From positions 1 to 64,000 of the forward strand of contig NZ_SJTF01000013.1 of assembly GCF_004634245.1 (NCBI RefSeq): 64,000 nucleotides of DNA, in the 5' to 3' direction. Made by a program: the position numbers and the translations under genes. The notes below the pieces were generated by a model. The model did not search any database. It saw only the letters and a program-made list of their open reading frames with translations, and was not told where the DNA came from. The stretch comes from Flavobacterium foetidum. GTDB taxonomy: Bacteria > Bacteroidota > Bacteroidia > Flavobacteriales > Flavobacteriaceae. Below, piece after piece: positions 34,435-41,428 of this stretch (positions are counted from its first letter, which is position 1; each line of letters begins with the position of its first letter).

Positions 34435-34571
34435 GCCACAGATTTAACGGATTAAAAGGATTAAAAATGTTGCCACACATTACTAGAATTTTAACGAATT
34501 AAATTGAATAAAAATTTGTGGAAATTCGAGTAATGTGTGGCAACATCATTTTTAGTCATTAAATCTGCGGC
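34435..34571. repeat. Long imperfect inverted repeat with GCCACA ends
   Basis: The left arm 34435-34490 and right arm 34523-34571 pair over most of their length; the left arm has about 10 extra bases (an ATTAAAAGG-type repeat). Inner TTGCCACACATTACT is exact in both arms. A second, separate element of the same style is at 36276-36429. It fills the gap after the Crp/Fnr gene; no protein is encoded. Confidence 0.75.
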
Positions 34572-34626
34572 AAAGTCTTAATCGCAACTCAAAAAATCTA
34601 ATGAGAATTTCAGCTGCTTAAAGAAC

Positions 34627-34671
34627 TTAACCTAGATTAAGTGCTTTTCCTTTACATCGGCCGTATCTTTG
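34627..34671 (+). promoter_or_regulatory. Operator and promoter of the pirin gene
   Basis: TTAACCTAGATTAAGTGC (34627-34644) lies 23 bp (from the end of the TTAA...TTAA palindrome) upstream of TATCTTTG (34664-34671). The same operator, same spacing and same CTATCAAAAT after the -7 box occur before yceI. The palindrome centre would be near -43, the position of an activator replacing the -33 box, which has no TTG here. Confidence 0.7.
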
Positions 34672-34700
34672 TACTATCAAAATCAATAAAAGACAAAATC

Positions 34701-35417
34701 ATGGAAAATATAGTATTGCACAAAGCAGACACAAGAGGAAACGCAAATCACGGATGGTTGAATGCTTATCATAGCTTCAGTTTTGCAAGCTGGTACAACC
34801 CTGACAGAATTCAGTTTGGGGCGCTTCGTGTTTTGAACGATGATACGATTGCTGCCGGAATGGGTTTTGGAACTCACCCACACGATAATATGGAAATTAT
34901 TACGATTCCGCTTGAGGGTGATTTGGCTCATAAAGACAGCATGGGAAATACGGAAGTAATTAAAAATGGCGATATTCAGGTAATGAGCGCCGGAACCGGA
35001 ATTCAGCATAGCGAGTTTAATCCGAATGCAGACCAGCAGACAAAATTATTACAGATTTGGTTGTTTCCGAACAAAAGAAATGTAACGCCACGTTATCAGC
35101 AAATCACTTTGGATGTAGCCGACAGACATAACAAATTGTCTCAAGTTTTGTCTCCAAGTGCAGATGATGAAGGTGTTTGGATTCATCAGGATGCCTGGTT
35201 CAATATGGGAAATTTTGATGCTGGAATTTCTACTGAATATAAAATCAAAAAAGAAGGAAACGGAGTTTATGCTTTTGTTTTAAAAGGAAATGTAACCATC
35301 AACGGCCAGGAATTAAATTCTCGTGACGCAGTTGGAATTTCAGGCACTGATACTTTAAACATTAAAGCCAATACAGAAGCTGAATTTTTATTAATGGACA
35401 TTCCGATGAATTATTAA
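34701..35417 (+). CDS. Pirin family protein
   Basis: ATG 34701 is preferred (238 residues, MENIVLHKADTRG); the frame is open 60 bp further but that part contains the promoter. This is a bicupin. The N-terminal cupin holds the metal-binding His residues in GFGTHPHDNMEI and GTGIQHSEFN with the usual Glu, and the second cupin (about 140-238) is degenerate. Family members bind iron or other metals and some (YhhW) have quercetinase activity; several are stress-linked redox sensors. The promoter shares an operator with the yceI gene downstream. Confidence 0.9.
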   Translation: MENIVLHKADTRGNANHGWLNAYHSFSFASWYNPDRIQFGALRVLNDDTIAAGMGFGTHPHDNMEIITIPLEGDLAHKDSMGNTEVIKNGDIQVMSAGTGIQHSEFNPNADQQTKLLQIWLFPNKRNVTPRYQQITLDVADRHNKLSQVLSPSADDEGVWIHQDAWFNMGNFDAGISTEYKIKKEGNGVYAFVLKGNVTINGQELNSRDAVGISGTDTLNIKANTEAEFLLMDIPMNY

Positions 35418-35448
35418 TTCAACTAAAAATATTTTTACCTGTACTTTG

Positions 35449-35493
35449 AAACGATAATAAATCTGTAAATCAGATTATTATCGTTTATTTTTT
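35449..35493 (+). terminator. Terminator of the pirin gene
   Basis: A 12-bp stem (35449-35460 with 35475-35486), extended inside by TCTG/CAGA, is followed by ATTTTTTT. It lies about 30 bp past the stop. Confidence 0.85.
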
Positions 35494-35534
35494 TACTCTA
35501 TTTCAAAAAAGAAAAACTAACTTTATATAGGAGA

Positions 35535-35561
35535 CCTAACAGGTTTTAAAAACCTGTTAGG
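35535..35561. repeat. 27-bp palindrome CAGGTTTT-A-AAAACCTG type
   Basis: Two perfect 13-bp arms flank a single central A. It lies after the pirin terminator and before the yceI promoter, and is followed by CCTTTTT. Its core resembles the arms of the 29275-29349 repeat. Confidence 0.8.
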
Positions 35562-35585
35562 CCTTTTTACAGACTTTTTTATTTC

Positions 35586-35630
35586 TTAATCTAGGTTAAG
35601 TGCTCCGAGACAACTGTCACCGTAACTTTG
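35586..35630 (+). promoter_or_regulatory. Operator and promoter of the yceI gene
   Basis: TTAATCTAGGTTAAGTGC (35586-35603), 23 bp, then TAACTTTG (35623-35630). The palindromic core is the exact reverse complement of that before the pirin gene, and the trailing GTGC is also kept. CTATCAAAAT follows the -7 box at the same distance. Confidence 0.7.
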
Positions 35631-35674
35631 TCCTATCAAAATGAAATAAATTAATTATTAAAAAAATAAAAATT

Positions 35675-36208
35675 ATGGCAACTACAAAATGGTCAATTGA
35701 CCCTACTCACTCAGAAATTGGTTTTAAAGTTAAACACATGATGTTTACAAATGTTTCAGGAAAATTTGGAACTTATGAAGCTTCTGCAATTACAGAAGGA
35801 GAAAGTTTTGAAAATGCAGATTTCAGTTTTTCTGCTGATATCGCTTCAATCGACACTGCAAATGCAGATCGTGACGGACATTTAAGAAGCGGTGATTTCT
35901 TTGACGCTGAGAATCATCCAAAATTAACTTTCAAATCTTCTGCTTTCAAAAAAATCAATGATGGTGAATTTGAATTAACTGGAGATTTAGACATTAAAGG
36001 TGTTTCGAAAACAGTAAAATTCCCAGTTGAATTCAGCGGCATCATGACTGATCCTTGGGGAAATACAAAAGTAGGTTTAAGCATAGAAGGAAAAATTAAT
36101 CGTAAAGATTGGGGTTTAAACTGGAACTCAGCTCTTGAAACTGGTGGTGTTTTAGTAGGTGAAGAAGTTCGTTTAAACATTGAATTACAATTTGTAAAAC
36201 AAGCCTAA
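35675..36208 (+). CDS. YceI family protein
   Basis: This 177-residue protein is a single lipocalin-like YceI domain: WSIDPTHSEIGFKVKHMMFTNVSGKF at the start (given here over positions 5-30), RDGHLRSGDFFDAENHPKLTF, the repeated strand pattern with GDLDIKGVSKTV, and the end GVLVGEEVRLNIELQF. Characterised members bind isoprenoids in a beta-barrel pocket. Unlike E. coli YceI it has no signal peptide, so it is cytoplasmic here. Its promoter matches that of the pirin gene, so the two are probably induced together, likely by a stress or redox signal. Confidence 0.92.
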   Translation: MATTKWSIDPTHSEIGFKVKHMMFTNVSGKFGTYEASAITEGESFENADFSFSADIASIDTANADRDGHLRSGDFFDAENHPKLTFKSSAFKKINDGEFELTGDLDIKGVSKTVKFPVEFSGIMTDPWGNTKVGLSIEGKINRKDWGLNWNSALETGGVLVGEEVRLNIELQFVKQA

Positions 36209-36239
36209 TCCCTTTTTAGATTTTAATTGGTTGGTTAAT

Positions 36240-36272
36240 AGCCTTGCGTTTTACTCGCAGGGCTTTTGTTTT
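36240..36272 (+). terminator. Terminator of yceI
   Basis: A 9-bp stem AGCCTTGCG/CGCAGGGCT (36240-36248 with 36256-36264, one G-U pair) is followed by a T-rich run. Confidence 0.8.
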
Positions 36273-36275
36273 TTA

Positions 36276-36429
36276 GCCACAAATTACACTAATTTACACG
36301 AATTATTTTTTAGCCACAGATTAAAAAGATTTCCACAGATTTTTAACCCAAATAATCCTTTAATCTGTGTCAAAAAATATCAACACATTTGAGAGAGAAA
36401 AATTAGTGGAAATTTGTGTAATTCGTGGC
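36276..36429. repeat. Nested inverted repeats with GCCAC ends
   Basis: Outer arms 36276-36304 and 36401-36429 match at 25 of 29 positions as reverse complements. Inside, CACAGATT (from 36315) pairs with AATCTGTG (ending 36369). Modules such as CCACAGATTAAAAAG and ACACGAATT also occur in the 34435-34571 element and near 30270-30299. It fills the gap between yceI and the AraC gene. Confidence 0.75.
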
Positions 36430-36437
36430 AAAATAAC

Positions 36438-37301
36438 TTATCGTACTGTATTTCTAAATTCTGTAGGCGACATTCCGGTTTGTTTTTTGAAGAATCGGGA
36501 GAAATAGGAATAATCTTCGTAGCCAACTTTGAATGCGATTTCATTTACGGCTAATTGTTTGTCAATCAGCATTCTTTTTATCTCTAGGATTACTCTGTCC
36601 ATAATTACTTCTGTTGCTGTTTTTTGGAGGATTTCATTGCAGATTCTGTTTAAATGTTTCAGCGTAATATTTAGCTTTTCCGCATAAAACGAAGGCAGTT
36701 TCTGAGTTCTGAAATGTTCTTCTAAAAGCGATTCAAACTTATTGATTTTGATATTGTATGAATGCGTTTGATGCGAATACGTTTCTCCGTATTTTCTGGC
36801 TACTTCAATGTGAATGCAATCCAGTAAATTCAGTAATTTGTCCAATTGATATTTATTATCTTGGCTATTTTCCTGAATCAGCAAATCGAAATATGGGAGA
36901 ATTTTTGGGATTTCTCTTTCTTCAAAAACCATTTCTGGTCGGTTTTGAATGGAATGGTAAAAGTTGTAATCGTTTATCTTTTTTTGTCCGAAATACAAAT
37001 TGTACAATTCCTGCGAAAAGATAATTACAAAACCTTCAATGTCTTCAGACAAATTCCAATGATGCATTTGTCCAGGCTGTAGCACAAACAGACTTCCTCT
37101 TTTGATTTCAAACTGATCAAAATCGACTTCATGCAATCCCGAACCTTTAGTAAAAAAGACCATCAGATACGAATCATGCCGATGCGGTTCTTCGACAAAA
37201 CTGTGACTTTTTAAATGCTCTTTAAAAGTATTCACATAAAAATCACGATGAATGTCATTACAGCTAAAATTCTGAACACTATAAATGGGATATCTTTTCA
37301 T
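36438..37301 (-). CDS. AraC family transcriptional regulator
   Basis: The 287-residue protein has an N-terminal cupin sensor with EPHRHDSYLMVFFTKGSG and FVLQPGQMHHW (about 38-90), and a C-terminal double helix-turn-helix (about 190-287) with LNITLKHLNRIC and the second-helix signature VNEIAFKVGYEDYSYFSRFF followed by KKQTGMSPTEFR. These regulators usually activate a nearby gene on binding a small ligand. Neighbours are yceI on one side and the divergent DUF983 gene on the other, which could be its target. The ligand is unknown. Confidence 0.92.
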   Translation of the reverse strand: MKRYPIYSVQNFSCNDIHRDFYVNTFKEHLKSHSFVEEPHRHDSYLMVFFTKGSGLHEVDFDQFEIKRGSLFVLQPGQMHHWNLSEDIEGFVIIFSQELYNLYFGQKKINDYNFYHSIQNRPEMVFEEREIPKILPYFDLLIQENSQDNKYQLDKLLNLLDCIHIEVARKYGETYSHQTHSYNIKINKFESLLEEHFRTQKLPSFYAEKLNITLKHLNRICNEILQKTATEVIMDRVILEIKRMLIDKQLAVNEIAFKVGYEDYSYFSRFFKKQTGMSPTEFRNTVR

Positions 37302-37401
37302 TTTGGAATTTGGATTTTATTCTTTGAAATTTAAAACAAAAATGTCTTTATTGTGCTATAATAAGCGAAGATACTAAAAAGACTTTTACAATGCTCTGAA
37401 T

Positions 37402-37409
37402 TACCTTTG
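37402..37409 (+). promoter_or_regulatory. -7 box of the DUF983 gene
   Basis: TACCTTTG matches TAnnTTTG, 23 bp before the ATG. No TTG is seen at the -33 position. Confidence 0.5.
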
Positions 37410-37432
37410 TATAAACAAAAATCAACAATATC

Positions 37433-37795
37433 ATGTCAAGTGCATTAACTCATATTTTAAAAAACGAATGTCCTGTTTGTCATAAAGGAAAAGTTTTTAC
37501 AGACAAGAATATATTTCTGAATTTCAGTTTTCCAAAAATGAACGAATACTGCAGTCACTGCCATTATAAATTCCAAAAAGAGCCTGGCTATTTCTTTGGC
37601 GCGATGTATGTAAACTACGGTTTGACAGTGGCTCAAGGAATTGCAACCTATTGTATTGCACAGTATTTTTTCGAAACAAACTTCGATTTAAGAATCCTTC
37701 CTATCATTGCTGTTGTCATAACTTTACTCACTCCTTTTAATCTCAGATTTTCAAGATTAGCATGGATTTATATGTTTAAAGGTTATACAAGCTAA
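37433..37795 (+). CDS. DUF983 domain protein
   Basis: The 120-residue protein starts with a zinc-ribbon-like cysteine set, NECPVCHKGK and EYCSHCHYKFQ, followed by the family signature EPGYFFGAMYVNYG. Two membrane helices follow (about 60-80 and 88-105), with a short cytoplasmic tail. DUF983 members are small membrane proteins, often near cytochrome oxidase genes in other phyla; their function is not known. Here the divergent AraC regulator and the fabD gene are the neighbours. Confidence 0.85.
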   Translation: MSSALTHILKNECPVCHKGKVFTDKNIFLNFSFPKMNEYCSHCHYKFQKEPGYFFGAMYVNYGLTVAQGIATYCIAQYFFETNFDLRILPIIAVVITLLTPFNLRFSRLAWIYMFKGYTS

Positions 37796-37803
37796 AAAAG
37801 TAT

Positions 37804-37811
37804 TATTTTTG
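37804..37811 (+). promoter_or_regulatory. -7 box of fabD
   Basis: TATTTTTG matches TAnnTTTG, giving a leader of about 50 nt. The -33 TTG is not obvious. Confidence 0.5.
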
Positions 37812-37868
37812 CCGTCCAATTGAAACTACTTTTCAATTTCCAAAAAAAGTATAAATAAAATTAGACAA

Positions 37869-38741
37869 ATGAAAGCATACGTATTTCCGGGTCAGGGTGC
37901 ACAGTTCACAGGAATGGGTAAAGACCTTTATGAAAATTCGGCTTTAGCCAAAGAATTATTCGAAAAAGCCAATGAAATATTAGGTTTTAGAATTACAGAT
38001 ATTATGTTTGAAGGCACTGCCGAAGAACTAAAAGAAACTAAAGTTACGCAGCCAGCAGTATTTTTACACTCTGTTATTTTAGCTAAAACTCTAGAAGATT
38101 TCAAACCGGAAATGGTTGCAGGACATTCATTAGGAGAATTTTCAGCTTTGGTTGCTAACGGAACTTTATCTTTTGAGGATGGTCTTAAATTAGTTTCTCA
38201 ACGTGCTTTAGCAATGCAGAAAGCTTGCGAAATCACTCCATCGACAATGGCCGCTGTTTTAGGTTTAGCGGATAATGTTGTGGAAGAAGTTTGCGCTTCT
38301 ATTGATGGAGTTGTAGTTGCTGCCAACTATAACTGCCCTGGACAATTGGTAATCTCTGGAGAAACCTCAGCGGTTGAAAAAGCTTGTGAAGCTATGAAAG
38401 ATGCAGGAGCAAAACGGGCGCTGATTTTACCTGTTGGAGGTGCTTTCCACTCTCCTATGATGGAACCTGCAAGAGAAGAATTGGCTGCGGCGATTGAAGC
38501 AACTACTTTCTCTACTCCAATTTGCCCAGTATATCAAAACGTTACTGCAAATGCAGTTTCTGATGCTAACGAAATTAAAAAGAACTTAATCATCCAATTA
38601 ACTGCTCCTGTAAAATGGACTCAGTCTGTACAGCAAATGATTGCTGACGGTGCTACTTTATTTACTGAAGTTGGTCCAGGAAAAGTTTTAACTGGTTTGA
38701 TTAATAAAATTGATAAAGAAGCGGCTACGGCTAATGCTTAA
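37869..38741 (+). CDS. fabD: ACP S-malonyltransferase
   Basis: The 290-residue protein shows the FabD pattern: FPGQGAQFTGMGKDLYE at the start, the nucleophile Ser87 in GHSLGE, QRALAMQKAC with the substrate-binding Arg, VGGAFHSPMM with the catalytic His, and NVTANAV. It loads malonyl from malonyl-CoA on the acyl carrier protein to start fatty acid elongation in the cytoplasm. It stands alone, without fabH/fabG/acpP neighbours. A hairpin terminator follows about 50 bp after the stop. Confidence 0.95.
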   Translation: MKAYVFPGQGAQFTGMGKDLYENSALAKELFEKANEILGFRITDIMFEGTAEELKETKVTQPAVFLHSVILAKTLEDFKPEMVAGHSLGEFSALVANGTLSFEDGLKLVSQRALAMQKACEITPSTMAAVLGLADNVVEEVCASIDGVVVAANYNCPGQLVISGETSAVEKACEAMKDAGAKRALILPVGGAFHSPMMEPAREELAAAIEATTFSTPICPVYQNVTANAVSDANEIKKNLIIQLTAPVKWTQSVQQMIADGATLFTEVGPGKVLTGLINKIDKEAATANA

Positions 38742-38793
38742 TTTTTAAGTGTTCAGTGTTCACTTTTTTGGTGTTCAGTTGAAAACTATATAT

Positions 38794-38836
38794 AAAAAAT
38801 CCTCATATACTTAATAGCTTATGAGGATTTGTTTTT
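38794..38836. terminator. Bidirectional terminator between fabD and the toxin gene
   Basis: An 11-bp perfect stem AAATCCTCATA/TATGAGGATTT (38797-38807 with 38820-38830) has T runs on both strands and serves the convergent genes on each side. Confidence 0.85.
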
Positions 38837-39152
38837 ATAACTCTTTTGCTTCTTCGCTGTGATTATTTAAAATTCCCGTAATCAGATAATTTTGATTTCT
38901 TTTTTCGAAGAAAATATACCAAGTAGTCCTTGAATTGGATTTATAGAAAATATAATTTGAACCTAGATAACGGAGAAAATCTGGAGTTTTTCTGTGTGGA
39001 AAAGTTGATATATTAGATTTAATATAGTCCACTATTTTGTTGGTATAAATCTGAGCTGATTCAACAAAACCAAAATACTCTTCCTCAAAAAGAATAAAAA
39101 CTAAATTATCAAAATATTCCAGAACTGAATCTGCAAAAATTACTTTTTCCAA
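38835..39152 (-). CDS. RelE/ParE-like toxin candidate
   Basis: The 105-residue protein resembles the RelE/ParE fold common in Bacteroidota: an N-terminal strand EKVIFADSVLEYFD, two helices with YTNKIVDYIKSNI, a strand LGSNYIFYKSNSRTTWYIFFE and the end YLITGILNNHSEEAKEL. RelE/ParE toxins inhibit translation or DNA gyrase. The start overlaps the small upstream gene by 13 bp, the normal antitoxin-first layout. Toxicity is not shown by sequence; the call rests on fold pattern and layout. Confidence 0.72.
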   Translation of the reverse strand: MEKVIFADSVLEYFDNLVFILFEEEYFGFVESAQIYTNKIVDYIKSNISTFPHRKTPDFLRYLGSNYIFYKSNSRTTWYIFFEKRNQNYLITGILNNHSEEAKEL

Positions 39153-39334
39153 GGATAAGCTTTAATACGTTTAGACATTTCAGCTTTAAATTCCTCTGGC
39201 GTTAATCCTTTTGCAAACTCGGCATCAAAATCAAAAGTTTCAAAATCTATTCCTTTGAATTTGGGTTTTCGAGTTTCGTATTCTACTCTTGGCTCTTCAA
39301 CCTTATTCTTTTTATTTTCTTTATCCGAATTCAT
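39140..39334 (-). CDS. Small antitoxin candidate
   Basis: The 64-residue protein is highly charged, with a Lys/Glu-rich start and a C-terminal helical part with LTPEEFKAEMSKRIKAYPWKK (read as positions 44-64). It has no clear DNA-binding fold, unlike many antitoxins, but its position directly upstream of and overlapping the RelE/ParE-like gene makes it the natural partner. Its promoter region holds a TAnnTTTG box. No other homology is recognised. Confidence 0.65.
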   Translation of the reverse strand: MNSDKENKKNKVEEPRVEYETRKPKFKGIDFETFDFDAEFAKGLTPEEFKAEMSKRIKAYPWKK

Positions 39335-39357
39335 AATTCCTACATTTTTAATTCTTA

Positions 39358-39365
39358 CAAAATTA
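39358..39365 (-). promoter_or_regulatory. -7 box of the toxin-antitoxin pair
   Basis: The minus strand reads TAATTTTG, 23 bp before the ATG. The closest TTG gives only a 15-bp spacer. Confidence 0.4.
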
Positions 39366-39386
39366 CAAAATAAAACGAATCAAAAT

Positions 39387-40292
39387 TTATACGGCTTTCT
39401 TTTCTTTCTTTTTGTAATTCACAATAAAAACACCAAGAATAATAAGTGCAGTTGCAATAATAAAATCGATTGTAATCACTTCATCTAAAAGCAACCAACC
39501 CAAGAAAACAGCAATTATTGTATTGACATACGACAAAATAGAAACCTGTACAGCCGTAACATGTTTCAGCGCATAATTATAACAGAAAAAAGCAATTACC
39601 GAACCAAAAACAGAGAGATACAAAGCTGCCGAAATGCTTTTCAGTGTCCATGAGCTAAGATTTGGATTTGGCGAAAAAATAGAAGCCAATACCAACTGGA
39701 TACAAGATGCTGTAGTAAACTGATAAAATAAGTTAAGTACAATGTTATTTGATTTATTGGTATGTGTTTTGGTATAGATTGTCCCCGCGGCCCAAGACAG
39801 AATTGCAAAACCCATAAACATCATTCCGCTTCTGTAATCGGCATCTAAGAATGAGCTTAAACCATCTTTGAAGATAAAAACCACTCCGGAAAATCCGATA
39901 ATAACACCAATAAATCCTTTTAAACTCATTTTCTGCAATCCGAACAAAATACTGCCTAGAAAAATAAGTATTGGAGATAAGGCGCTAATTACTGAGGCTA
40001 ATCCGCTTGGCAAGGTTTTCTCGGCAATTGTAGTAAATCCATTCGCAATTACAATCATTAAAATCGAAGGAACAAGCTGGTGCTTAAAATTCTCCCAACC
40101 AATCCATTTTAATTCTTTTTTGAATAGTAAAATAATCATCATAATGATGCCCGCCAATCCCTGACGAATTGAAGTTACAAACCAAGGCGGAATAGTCTCA
40201 ACCGCAACACGTATTCCTAAAAATGTCGTTCCCCAGATTATTCCTACTGCAGAAAGCGCAAAAATCAATTTATAATCTAAACTTTGTCTCAT
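39387..40292 (-). CDS. EamA/DMT family transporter
   Basis: I place the start at the ATG at 40292 (301 residues, MRQSLDYKLIFALS); another ATG three codons earlier is possible. Ten hydrophobic helices in two EamA repeats of five are visible, with the family start VGIIWGTTFLGIRVAVE and SVISALSPILIFLGSILF closing repeat one, then a second repeat ending before the basic tail NYKKKEKKAV. Such inner-membrane drug/metabolite transporters usually export amino acids or metabolites. The substrate is unknown. It lies between galE (same strand, upstream) and the toxin-antitoxin pair. Confidence 0.9.
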   Translation of the reverse strand: MRQSLDYKLIFALSAVGIIWGTTFLGIRVAVETIPPWFVTSIRQGLAGIIMMIILLFKKELKWIGWENFKHQLVPSILMIVIANGFTTIAEKTLPSGLASVISALSPILIFLGSILFGLQKMSLKGFIGVIIGFSGVVFIFKDGLSSFLDADYRSGMMFMGFAILSWAAGTIYTKTHTNKSNNIVLNLFYQFTTASCIQLVLASIFSPNPNLSSWTLKSISAALYLSVFGSVIAFFCYNYALKHVTAVQVSILSYVNTIIAVFLGWLLLDEVITIDFIIATALIILGVFIVNYKKKEKKAV

Positions 40293-40307
40293 GATAATCA
40301 AACAATT

Positions 40308-40345
40308 AAAAAAGTCCCAAACTATATTGCTATAACTTGGGACTT
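40308..40345 (-). terminator. Terminator of galE
   Basis: A 9-bp stem AAGTCCCAA/TTGGGACTT (40312-40320 with 40337-40345) is followed on the minus strand by a T run, about 30 bp past the galE stop. Confidence 0.8.
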
Positions 40346-40374
40346 AAAATCTTTTATAATTTTAATAATAAGAA

Positions 40375-41391
40375 TTATGTACTCCTTACTTTTTGTTCCC
40401 ATTTCCAGGCACTTGCCATAGCTTCGTCTAAACTTAGTTCAGCTTTCCAACCTAAAACATTATTTGCCTTGTCTGTATTTGCATACGCTTCGGTAATATC
40501 ACCTTCGCGACGAGGCATCATTTTGTATGGCAGTTTTTTTCCGCTGACTTTTTCAAAACTATGAATGACCTCTAAAACAGAACTTCCTTTTCCTGTTCCT
40601 AAATTGAAAGTTTCCACTTTTGCTAAATTCTTCTTATTCAACAAACGTTGTAAAGCAATTACGTGTGCTTTTGCTAAGTCAACAACATGAATATAGTCGC
40701 GAACAGCAGTTCCGTCCGGCGTTGGATAATCATTTCCGAAAACCGATAATTCTTGGCGCAAACCTACTCCAGTCTGTGTAATAAACGGAACTAAATTCTG
40801 CGGAACTCCCAATGGCAATTCGCCAATTTCTGCAGAAGGATGAGCACCAACTGGGTTAAAATAACGCAATAGAATAGCACTGATATTGGTCACTTTTGAA
40901 GTATCTGTAATAATTTCTTCGCCAATTTGTTTGGTATTTCCATAAGGAGACATTGCTGTTTGAACTGGCGCATCTTCTGTAATCGGCATTTTTTCGGCTT
41001 GACCGTAAACCGTACAAGAAGAACTGAAGATAAAACTTGCTTCTGGTTTTTGCTGTAATCCTTGTAAAAGATAGACTAAGCTGCCAATATTGTTTTCATA
41101 ATACAATAACGGATTTTCAACGCTTTCACCTACTGCTTTTGAAGCTGCAAAATGGATAACACCAGTAACATCGTTATGTTTTTTAAAGAAATCCTGAACA
41201 TCTCTCTTTTCTCTTAAATCGATTTTTTCAAAAAGAGGCTGTTTTCCTGTAATTTTCTCAATTCCTTTTAAAACATTTTCGGACGAATTGGAAAGATCGT
41301 CTATCACAACGACTTCAAAGCCTTCATTTTGCAGTTCAACTACCGTATGAGACCCGATAAATCCTAATCCTCCTGTTACTAATACTTTCAT
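40375..41391 (-). CDS. galE: UDP-glucose 4-epimerase
   Basis: The 338-residue protein is an extended short-chain dehydrogenase: NAD-binding VTGGLGFIGSHTV (5-17), IHFAASKAVGESVENPL, the Ser-Thr pair in FSSSCTVYG and the catalytic Tyr-x3-Lys in SPYGNTKQ, then ILLRYFNPVGAHPSAEIGE typical of GalE. It interconverts UDP-glucose and UDP-galactose (perhaps the GlcNAc forms) for cell-surface sugars. It follows the sugar aminotransferase gene by 37 bp, so the pair likely form an operon that feeds envelope polysaccharide synthesis. Confidence 0.94.
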   Translation of the reverse strand: MKVLVTGGLGFIGSHTVVELQNEGFEVVVIDDLSNSSENVLKGIEKITGKQPLFEKIDLREKRDVQDFFKKHNDVTGVIHFAASKAVGESVENPLLYYENNIGSLVYLLQGLQQKPEASFIFSSSCTVYGQAEKMPITEDAPVQTAMSPYGNTKQIGEEIITDTSKVTNISAILLRYFNPVGAHPSAEIGELPLGVPQNLVPFITQTGVGLRQELSVFGNDYPTPDGTAVRDYIHVVDLAKAHVIALQRLLNKKNLAKVETFNLGTGKGSSVLEVIHSFEKVSGKKLPYKMMPRREGDITEAYANTDKANNVLGWKAELSLDEAMASAWKWEQKVRST

Positions 41392-41428
41392 TATTTGGTT
41401 GTTTTGTGGTTATTTTTTAGCAGATATA

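Noticed and set aside
34435..36429. Insertion sequence or integrated element in the repeat-rich pirin-yceI region
   Set aside because: No transposase or integrase, no target-site duplications, and normal genes in between.
37804..38741. Polyketide or secondary-metabolite cluster around the acyltransferase
   Set aside because: The acyltransferase is a stand-alone housekeeping FabD with no synthase or carrier-protein genes nearby.
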